Shown here: one piece after another, positions 50,158 through 56,872 of the stretch | Position numbering within the stretch: position 1 is the stretch's first letter | Layout of the letters: each line of letters opens with the position of its first letter | Assembly: GCA_024401455.1 (NCBI GenBank) | Contig: JAKSLA010000018.1 | Span: forward strand, 1-56,872 | Length of the DNA stretch: 56,872 bases | Direction: 5' to 3' | Source: Paludibacteraceae bacterium | GTDB lineage: Bacteria > Bacteroidota > Bacteroidia > Bacteroidales > Paludibacteraceae | Translations under genes and position numbers: made by a program | Notes under the pieces: generated by a model | Told to the model about the DNA's origin: nothing | The model's database searches: none | Seen by the model: only the letters and a program-made list of their open reading frames with translations

Positions 50158-52581
50158 ATGAAAGTTTTGAAATTTGATGGAGCGTCCGTAGGCTCCATAA
50201 AGAACTTACAGCAAGTTAAGAGGATTGTAGAGAGTGTTGAAGAGCCCGTAGTGGTGGTTGTTTCTGCCGTAGAAGGCGTGACCGATAAGTTGATAACCAC
50301 ATCCACCCTTGCTGCTACAGGTTCGACAACCTACATTGACGAATATAACGAAATCGTAAATGTTCACAATCATATTATAGAGGGCATCATCCCTTCTTCT
50401 ATGAGGGAGAAGGTGTTGAGCGAGGTGGCTTTGCTTCACGAAGAGTTGAGCAACATTCTCAAGGGCGTCTATTTGATTAAGGATTTGACAGAGCGCACAG
50501 AGAATGTTATCCTTTCGTACGGAGAGCGAATCTCTTCTCTTTTCATCAGCCGTTTCTTGGACGCAGAGTTGTTCGACTCTCGTTCGTTCATCAAGACAAA
50601 CACTTCATTTGTAGGAAGCAATGTCGATATTGAAGCTTCTTACGCTTTAATCAAGGAGGCGTTCCGCTCTTTGCCGAAGCGTTCGGTGACAGCAGGGTTT
50701 ATCGCTACAGAGGCTGATTCTGACGACGTGACTGTTTTGGGCAGACATGGTTCTGACTATACGGCTTCTATCATCGCTTCTGCTCTTAATGCAACGGAGT
50801 TGGTAATATGGAAGAGCGGCGTGGGCTTCATGACGGCTGATCCTTCTGTTATCAGCAAGGCTTATCCTATCGAGAAGATGAGTTACACGGAGGCAATGGA
50901 GTTGTGTAACTTCGGTGCGAATGTCATCTTCCCTCCAACAATTTATCCGGCTTGCAACGCCAACGTGCCTATCCGTATCAAGAATATGTTGGATCCTGAT
51001 TTTGCAGGTACTTATATTTCAAATGACGAGGACTTTGAGGCTAAGACCATCAAAGGTATCTCTTCCATCGACCATACTACCCTGATTACGGTTCAAGGTA
51101 TGGGAATGTTGGGTGTGCAGTCGGTTAACGGCCGCATTTTCGACGCTTTCGATGTTAATGGCATCGAGACCTTCTTCGTTTCGCAAGCATCTTCTGGTTG
51201 CTCTATCTCGATTGGTGTCCGCGATGAGGACGCTAAAACGGCAGTGGATGTGTTGGGCGACGAGTTCGCCGAGGAGATGGCTCAAGGAATCGTCAATTCC
51301 ATTACGGCCGAGAGCAACTTGGCAACTATCGCTATTGTCGGCGATAACATGAAACAGACGACGGGTACGGCTGGCAAGCTTTTCAATGCTTTGGGCCGTA
51401 ACAATATTAATATCATCGCTTTGGCTCAAGGTTCGGTTGAGACGAACATCTCTTGTGTGGTGAAAAGCGAGAATTTGCGTAAGGCGCTTAACTCTATTCA
51501 CGAGTCATTCTTCTTGTCTGAGTATCAGGAGTTGAACTTGTTCGTAGTGGGTACGGGTACCGTAGGTGGTAGCTTGCTTGAGCAGTTGCATACGCAGAAG
51601 GAGTTGTTGATGAACCAAAATGGTTTGAAGGTGAAGGTGATTGGTATTGCCGATGTGGCTAACTTCATCCTTGACCGTGACGGCGTCGATTTGACTTGCT
51701 ATCAGGAGTTGTTGAAGAAGGGTACACCTTCTACTCCGGATGCTTTGAAGCAGGCGTTGATTGACTTGAACATCTACAATTGCGTATTCGTTGACTGTAC
51801 GGCAAGTGGTGCTATCGCAAGCATCTATAAGGATTTATTGCTACACAATATTTCAGTCGTTGCTGCTAATAAGATTGCTGCTTCTGGCGACTATGACAAT
51901 TATATGGAGTTGAAGAGCATCGCTCGTAAGCGTGGCATCAAGTATTTGTATGAGACGAACGTGGGTGCAGGTCTTCCTGTCATCAACACGATCAATGACT
52001 TGATCTTCAGTGGCGACCGTATCGTTAAGATTCAGGCTGTCCTTTCTGGAACATTGAACTTCATCTTCAATACAATCAGCAGCGAAATTCCGTTGAGCAA
52101 GGCTATCCGCATGGCGATGGAGGCTCGTTTCGCTGAGCCTGATCCGCGTATTGACTTGAGCGGTAAGGATGTAATCCGTAAGTTGGTAATCTTGGCTCGT
52201 GAATCAGGTATTCGTGTTGAGCAAGACGATGTTGAGAAGAATCTCTTTATTCCAAATGATTTCTTCGATGGAACGTTGGACGATTTCTGGAAGAAGGTGG
52301 AAGGCTTCGACGCTGAATTTGAGGAGCGCCGCAAATTGTTGGAGAAGGAGAACAAGCGTTGGAGATTCGTGGCTACTTTGGATAATGGTAAGACAAGCGT
52401 GGGCTTGCAGGCGGTTGACAGCCGTCACCCATTCTATGACTTGGAGGGAAGCAACAACTTGATTATCATTAATACGGCTCGCTACAAAGATCCTATGATG
52501 ATTCGTGGTTATGGTGCGGGTGCTGCCGTTACGGCGGCCGGCGTATTCGGCGATATCATCAGCATTGCGAACATTCGATAA
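50158..52581 (+). CDS. thrA: Bifunctional aspartokinase / homoserine dehydrogenase with degenerate kinase site
   Basis: 807 residues. The N-terminal aspartokinase domain has the right order but lost residues: KFDGAS for KFGGTS (~5-10), WKSGVGFMTADPS where the family has WTDVDG...DPR (~222-234), and FGANVIFPP for FGAK (~255). Two ACT-like segments follow (~300-455). The homoserine dehydrogenase half looks intact: VVGTGTVGG, VVAANKIA, YETNVGAGLPVI, SGTLNFIF and AEPDPRIDLSGKDVIRKL with the catalytic Lys/Asp. So it probably still makes homoserine, while its kinase activity is doubtful. -7 box TATCTTTG at 50091-50098. It is followed by the homoserine kinase candidate. Confidence 0.9.
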   Translation: MKVLKFDGASVGSIKNLQQVKRIVESVEEPVVVVVSAVEGVTDKLITTSTLAATGSTTYIDEYNEIVNVHNHIIEGIIPSSMREKVLSEVALLHEELSNILKGVYLIKDLTERTENVILSYGERISSLFISRFLDAELFDSRSFIKTNTSFVGSNVDIEASYALIKEAFRSLPKRSVTAGFIATEADSDDVTVLGRHGSDYTASIIASALNATELVIWKSGVGFMTADPSVISKAYPIEKMSYTEAMELCNFGANVIFPPTIYPACNANVPIRIKNMLDPDFAGTYISNDEDFEAKTIKGISSIDHTTLITVQGMGMLGVQSVNGRIFDAFDVNGIETFFVSQASSGCSISIGVRDEDAKTAVDVLGDEFAEEMAQGIVNSITAESNLATIAIVGDNMKQTTGTAGKLFNALGRNNINIIALAQGSVETNISCVVKSENLRKALNSIHESFFLSEYQELNLFVVGTGTVGGSLLEQLHTQKELLMNQNGLKVKVIGIADVANFILDRDGVDLTCYQELLKKGTPSTPDALKQALIDLNIYNCVFVDCTASGAIASIYKDLLLHNISVVAANKIAASGDYDNYMELKSIARKRGIKYLYETNVGAGLPVINTINDLIFSGDRIVKIQAVLSGTLNFIFNTISSEIPLSKAIRMAMEARFAEPDPRIDLSGKDVIRKLVILARESGIRVEQDDVEKNLFIPNDFFDGTLDDFWKKVEGFDAEFEERRKLLEKENKRWRFVATLDNGKTSVGLQAVDSRHPFYDLEGSNNLIIINTARYKDPMMIRGYGAGAAVTAAGVFGDIISIANIR

Positions 52582-52602
52582 TCTATGCAGTGAAATAGAA
52601 AG

Positions 52603-52636
52603 GGAAGGCTTCGTCTGAGGGCGAAGCCTTTTTCGT
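52603..52636 (+). terminator. Terminator of thrA
   Basis: Stem AAGGCTTCG / CGAAGCCTT with a short loop, then TTTTC. It separates thrA from the next gene, so that gene may have partial independent expression. Confidence 0.7.
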
Positions 52637-52730
52637 ATGTCGTTTTAATTTTCGGTTGATGGCGAAACCGATAATCCGTTTGATTTCACTACTTTTGTAA
52701 CGTAATAGAAGGAAAATAAGAAATAGTGTT

Positions 52731-53939
52731 ATGAAATATTTGATTATTTTGGGTGACGGTATGGCCGACGAGCCTATCGCATCATTGAATAATAAAACAG
52801 TCTTGCAGGCTGCCAACATCCCGACGATGGACAAATTGGCGGCAATGGGTCGTAACGGCTTGCTTGCTACGGTTCCCGACGGGTATCATCCGGGTAGTGA
52901 AATCGCAAACTTGACAGTTCTTGGCTACGATGTCACCAAGGTGTTCGAAGGGCGTGGCTCTTTGGAGGCGGCCAGCATGGGGGTGCCTATTGAAGATGGC
53001 GAGATGGCGATGCGATGTAATATCATCTGCGTCGAAAATGATAAAATAAAGAATCACTCGGCAGGGCATATTTCCAACGAGGAGGCTTATCAATTGATAG
53101 ATGCTTTGAACGAGCAGTTGGGCGATGAGCGTGTGAAGTTTTTCCCCGGCATCTCGTATAGGCATTTGTTGAAGATTAAAGGTGGCGATAAGCATGTTAG
53201 TTGTACTCCGCCTCATGATGTGCCGGGTACGCCATTCCGCGATGTCTTGGTCCGTCCTGATGTGCCAGAGGCAAAGGCAACGGCAGATTTGTTGAACGAT
53301 TTGATTCTTCGTTCCCAGAAGGTGCTTTCAGAGCATCCTGTGAATAAGGCAAGAGTGGCGGCGGGAAAGGATCCAGCCAATAGCATCTGGCCTTGGTCGG
53401 CAGGTTATAGACCACAAATGAAGACGCTTCAGGAAACGTATGGAATCAAAAGCGGCGCTGTGATTTCTGCGGTTGATTTGATTAAGGGGATCGGCGTGTA
53501 TGCAGGCTTGAAGTCGATTGAGGTCGAAGGAGCAACGGGACTTTTTGATACGAACTACGAGGGCAAGATGCAGGCTACGTTGGATGCCTTGAAGGAGAAT
53601 GATTTTGTCTATCTCCACATTGAGGCAAGTGACGAGGCCGGCCACGAGGGCGATGTCGATTTGAAATTGAAAACGGTTGAGTATTTGGAAAATAGAGTGG
53701 TGAAGCCTATCTTCGAGGAAGTGTCGAAGTGGGATGAGCCGGTGGCCATTGCCATACTTCCAGATCATCCTACGCCATGTCGTATCCGTACACACATCTC
53801 TGCTCCTATACCATTCTTGATCTACAAGCCGGGTATGACGCCAGACGCAGTGACCAAGTACGACGAGGAGTCTGCCAAGGCAGGTTCTTATGGCATTTTG
53901 AACGGTGATGAATTTATGAAGGCACTTTTGGCTAAGTAA
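52731..53939 (+). CDS. apgM: ApgM-like phosphoglycerate mutase / proposed homoserine kinase
   Basis: 402 residues, alkaline-phosphatase-fold metalloenzyme of the archaeal-type cofactor-independent phosphoglycerate mutase group. The first metal Asp is in ILGDGMADEP, the catalytic Ser in GYHPGSEIANLTVLGYD (~62), and further metal residues in IEASDEAGHEGDVDLKL and LPDHPTPCR. In Bacteroidetes this branch sits next to thrA and is proposed to be the missing homoserine kinase; the thrA neighbour here supports that over a glycolytic role. The gap of 149 bases after thrA includes a hairpin terminator. Own terminator at 53957. Confidence 0.85.
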   Translation: MKYLIILGDGMADEPIASLNNKTVLQAANIPTMDKLAAMGRNGLLATVPDGYHPGSEIANLTVLGYDVTKVFEGRGSLEAASMGVPIEDGEMAMRCNIICVENDKIKNHSAGHISNEEAYQLIDALNEQLGDERVKFFPGISYRHLLKIKGGDKHVSCTPPHDVPGTPFRDVLVRPDVPEAKATADLLNDLILRSQKVLSEHPVNKARVAAGKDPANSIWPWSAGYRPQMKTLQETYGIKSGAVISAVDLIKGIGVYAGLKSIEVEGATGLFDTNYEGKMQATLDALKENDFVYLHIEASDEAGHEGDVDLKLKTVEYLENRVVKPIFEEVSKWDEPVAIAILPDHPTPCRIRTHISAPIPFLIYKPGMTPDAVTKYDEESAKAGSYGILNGDEFMKALLAK

Positions 53940-53956
53940 ATAGTAAACTTGAATAG

Positions 53957-53995
53957 GAAAAGGCGTTCTCGAAAGGGGACGCCTTTCTTTTTTTT
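53957..53995 (+). terminator. Terminator of the apgM-like gene
   Basis: Stem AAAGGCGT / ACGCCTTT closing TCTCGAAAGGGG, then TCTTTTTTTT. Confidence 0.75.
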
Positions 53996-54165
53996 GTTGA
54001 ATGTGCGGGCGAGAGTTCGTGGGAAAAAAGTTGGCAGAAAAGGAAAAAAGTTGTATCTTTCGCAAATTTTTTGTGGCTTTAAAGTATAGATGATTCAGTT
54101 TCTTGATCTTCAGTGTTTTATGTCGATTTGGAAACTTCGGTTTATGTTAAAGGAAAATTATAAAA

Positions 54166-56872
54166 ATGTATTTGTATATGAGGGTAATTGAAAAACGAAC
54201 GTGGCGGTCTCTATGGGGATTGGCCTTGTTCTCCTTATTTAATGTGGGTTCTATGGAGGCACAGTGTGTCGTCGGAAAGACCAATTTCGATTCTCCTACC
54301 ACATTATTTAATCCATCGCTTAGTGATGACGAGAAAGGATGGTTTAGTGAGGATGTCGCAGATTTATTGGAAGCTGCAGGCTCTGCAAAAGCGACTTATT
54401 ACGATGATGCTATTCATGCCGTACAGTTGGGAATGGCAAATGTCATCTCCACCGATGGAGGAACTGGTAAATCATGGGAAGATTTCGAGTCTTTAGGCAA
54501 CACTTTTGATGCTGGTTTTGTTGGCATCACGGAGAATCCTAAGGTTATGTCTCCATATTTGGGCGAAGGTAGCGGTTCTGCTATGCTTTTATGTATTGCC
54601 AATACACACGAAGCACCTTTCTTCTCCTATTCGGTGAATGGTTTGACGCCTGGCTCAAAGGCTACAATGACGGTGGATTTGTATAATCTATTGGACTTGA
54701 AGCAATTGGAGGCAGCTCTTATGGCGATGAATCAAAAGGCATCTGCCAAAGATGTTATTGACAATATTAAGTTGCCTTGCAACATGACTTTCCAAATGTC
54801 AAAGATGGGTGCTGTCTTGACTGAAGGGTCTGGTCAGATTTATGGAAATAGTGCTGGCATCACCGTCGCAACCGCAACGGAAAACGGCGGTAAGCAACCT
54901 GCTACAATGGGAAGTGTTACAACGCCTGCAACATGGGGATATGGTGCTAAAACAACCATTACCATTTCGACAACTGTTGGTGCAGAGGGATCGGCCACTT
55001 TCTATTTCTTCCGCAAGGGTGGTGCTAATTTCCATCCGATAGGTATTGATAACTTGGAGGTTACGGGCGAAATCGAACCTGAGATTAGATCACAGAAAAG
55101 ACTTCCGGTTTGTCCCGCAAACAAAGTTATGCTTTCCTTGAAGAACGTATATCCAGAGGGAACTAAATATGCATGGACGGCTCCTGGTGGAGTTACGGGT
55201 GAGGGCAAATCGTTTGCTTACGAACCAGCGAAGGCAAATGAAAAGTATATGATCACTTGTGATGTGACTTTGCCTGGTTGTACAAAGCAGTCGGCTAAGT
55301 TCGAATTGACAACGAAGACTTGTTGTTCAATGACAGGTGATGACGGACAAGAGTATCCAATGGCGAAGACAAACATCTTTTATGATGACTTTGGCCGATT
55401 CGTGGGTGCTGCTCCATATCAATATGAATACACGGATGCGAAGGGTAAGGTATATACGGAACCTACTACGGGTATATACGGAGCCGGTGATCAGAAACGT
55501 GCTTCTGTGACCATGCAACCTGGTGCGAAGTTTAATGCTGCTATTAAGCCTTGTTCAGCATCGGGCACTTTGAATGATAGTTATGCTATTACCAATATAA
55601 ATCCTTATAATCCGGGAGTTACAGGTGATGCCTCTGGCGATCCTATGGGTTGTATGTTGGTATTCGACCTCTCTGGTAGCTCTTGTGGAGGTAAGCCGGT
55701 GAAGGATATGGTCGTTTACGAGCGTGAGGTTTGTGGTTTGTGTAAAGGTAAGGAGATTGACTTTAGTGCGAAGTTCGGTGCTATCAATAACCAACCGCCG
55801 GTTGGTGAAATGGCTGTGATTTTGAGAAAAGATAATTCGGCCGGTGAAATTTTGTACGAGAAGTCTGAGAAATTGATGGGTGGTCCAGATTGGATTGAGG
55901 CTGGAACAACCTTTGAAATTACTGACGATAATGTGAATTGTGTCGTGATGCAAGTCGTTAATAAGCAAGCAGAATTCGCCAACTCACAAGGAGACTATGC
56001 AATCGATGATATCGAATTTACTGTATGTACGCCTCCTGATATCGCTGTAGATGCCGAGTTGACAAATGGTACTGATTTGCTCGATTTGTGTACGGATGAG
56101 ATTCTTACTTTGAAGGCTGAGATTTCTTCTACAGCAAAGAATTTCTATGGTTCTACATTGGGTTATTTGTTCCAATATACTTATACGGATCCTGATGTGA
56201 CTCCTGCAGAAGATATTAAGTGGGTTGATTTGGGCCCTATTCAAACTACAAGTGATTTTGTAATTACGAGCCCTGCCTCTCATGATGCCTTCAAGCCTTT
56301 GCTTGATGATCCAGCATTGAAAGGTTTGAACATTTACTTCCGTGTCGTTATTGGAAAGTCGGGCTATTTGTCTGACTCTCGTGATGAATGGTCAACAATG
56401 TATGCCCTTTCTCCATGTCGTGCCATTTCAATCTCTTCTATTCCTATTGTGGCTGCTTTGAATTGTGCCGCTTGTGAGAAGCCAGTGGATCCAAATATTC
56501 AATCGGATGATGATCATAAGGTGGTTAAGAATGCTAAGGGCGAGAAGGAGTTGAATCTTTGTGCGGGAGAAACCGCAAACTTGATTGTTGATGGTATCGA
56601 GCCAATGGACAAAACGGTCATGGGTGTCGCTGATCCTACATCGCCTCACAAATATATCGCTACATGGCATAAGGGAAGTAAGACCGCTGCTGGTGTGAAA
56701 GGCACCGGTTATACGAATGGTGATAAGACTACTAAATTGAGCGTCGATTATGATGCTGCTGATTGGTACTATATAAAATTAGTCGATTTCGATTTCCCTG
56801 GCGCGGATGGTGGTTCTTGTTACAAGTGGGACAGCATCAAGGTGGTAGCCAACCCAGCGCCAACGGAGAAGT
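54166..56872 (+). CDS. Very large secreted PKD-like surface protein, 5' part
   Basis: Open from ATG 54166 (or 54178) to the right edge: ~900 residues with no stop. The N-terminus is signal-like (RSLWGLALFSLFNVGSMEAQC). The body is repeats of beta-sandwich modules with paired cysteines. A PKD-like module at ~305-380 reads CPANKVMLSLKNVYPEGTKY, then AWTAPGGVTGEGKSF and TCDVTLPGCTKQS; later modules contain VYEREVCGLCKGKEIDFS and TPPDIAVDAELTNGTDLLDLC. This looks like a gliding- or adhesin-type T9SS cargo, but the C-terminal sorting domain is off the window. A near-consensus promoter (TTG, 20 bp, TATCTTTC) lies at about 54029-54059. Confidence 0.7.
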   Translation, partial: MYLYMRVIEKRTWRSLWGLALFSLFNVGSMEAQCVVGKTNFDSPTTLFNPSLSDDEKGWFSEDVADLLEAAGSAKATYYDDAIHAVQLGMANVISTDGGTGKSWEDFESLGNTFDAGFVGITENPKVMSPYLGEGSGSAMLLCIANTHEAPFFSYSVNGLTPGSKATMTVDLYNLLDLKQLEAALMAMNQKASAKDVIDNIKLPCNMTFQMSKMGAVLTEGSGQIYGNSAGITVATATENGGKQPATMGSVTTPATWGYGAKTTITISTTVGAEGSATFYFFRKGGANFHPIGIDNLEVTGEIEPEIRSQKRLPVCPANKVMLSLKNVYPEGTKYAWTAPGGVTGEGKSFAYEPAKANEKYMITCDVTLPGCTKQSAKFELTTKTCCSMTGDDGQEYPMAKTNIFYDDFGRFVGAAPYQYEYTDAKGKVYTEPTTGIYGAGDQKRASVTMQPGAKFNAAIKPCSASGTLNDSYAITNINPYNPGVTGDASGDPMGCMLVFDLSGSSCGGKPVKDMVVYEREVCGLCKGKEIDFSAKFGAINNQPPVGEMAVILRKDNSAGEILYEKSEKLMGGPDWIEAGTTFEITDDNVNCVVMQVVNKQAEFANSQGDYAIDDIEFTVCTPPDIAVDAELTNGTDLLDLCTDEILTLKAEISSTAKNFYGSTLGYLFQYTYTDPDVTPAEDIKWVDLGPIQTTSDFVITSPASHDAFKPLLDDPALKGLNIYFRVVIGKSGYLSDSRDEWSTMYALSPCRAISISSIPIVAALNCAACEKPVDPNIQSDDDHKVVKNAKGEKELNLCAGETANLIVDGIEPMDKTVMGVADPTSPHKYIATWHKGSKTAAGVKGTGYTNGDKTTKLSVDYDAADWYYIKLVDFDFPGADGGSCYKWDSIKVVANPAPTEK

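Noticed and set aside
52731-53939. Glycolytic phosphoglycerate mutase as the main role
   Set aside because: The fold permits it, but the position after thrA favours the proposed homoserine kinase role; the glycolytic role remains an alternative.

Overview
The window looks like a chromosomal segment of a member of the order Bacteroidales (phylum Bacteroidota). The evidence is concordant: fused SecDF, the long insertion-bearing IspG, bifunctional ThrA followed by a phosphoglycerate-mutase-like homoserine kinase candidate, a 463-residue SpeA-type decarboxylase, a PorE-like TPR/beta-propeller/OmpA protein, many secreted beta-barrel, WG-repeat and lipoproteins, Bacteroidetes -7 boxes (TAnnTTTG, often with a TTG 19-20 bp upstream), and almost no Shine-Dalgarno sequences. 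Genus cannot be fixed from the sequence alone.

Layout. 1-680: tandemly duplicated 3' ends of an Rpn/PD-(D/E)XK transposase-nuclease gene. 1065-5257: accessory island with a YubB-like protein, an orphan 76-residue protein, a non-coding stretch holding a candidate structured RNA (about 2053-2315), and a complete DpnII-type GATC restriction-modification operon in the order Dam methylase, endonuclease, second methylase. 5352-18349: housekeeping block (ispG, secDF; a pepT / radical SAM / NlpC-P60 / ybaK operon; a DUF486 and DUF6125 pair; thrC; a DedA protein). 18385-23761: nitroreductase-like lipoprotein and a minimal polysaccharide export set (Wza-like, Wzc-like tyrosine kinase, RfbB) with a mobile-element-like spacer. 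23940-29843: MORN protein, CAP-domain lipoprotein, a frameshifted hrpB, a beta-barrel protein and a CNNM/CBS membrane protein. 29986-37618: pnp, speA-like decarboxylase, flavodoxin-like lipoprotein, an unknown membrane protein, an ISL3 transposase stub, two identical tRNA-Asn genes, and a PfkB kinase. 37700-49426: aroE operon, an FGE-domain/WG-repeat secreted pair, a RelA/SpoT homologue, an esterase and the PorE-like OmpA protein. 49645-56872: HU protein, thrA, the homoserine kinase candidate, and the first ~900 residues of a very large secreted protein that runs off the window.

How genes work together. thrA, the apgM-like gene and thrC together cover homoserine and threonine synthesis, but thrC lies 33 kb away and the aspartokinase half of ThrA has lost several active-site residues, so another aspartokinase should exist elsewhere. 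Wza, Wzc and RfbB form export, control and dTDP-sugar steps of a surface polysaccharide. The DpnII-type operon is a self-contained defence unit; the intergenic region between the two small genes before it is unusually rich in its own GATC recognition site.

Most notable observations: the candidate ncRNA and GATC cluster next to the restriction system, the degenerate aspartokinase domain, the one-base frameshift in hrpB, and the short inverted-repeat element between the export genes.
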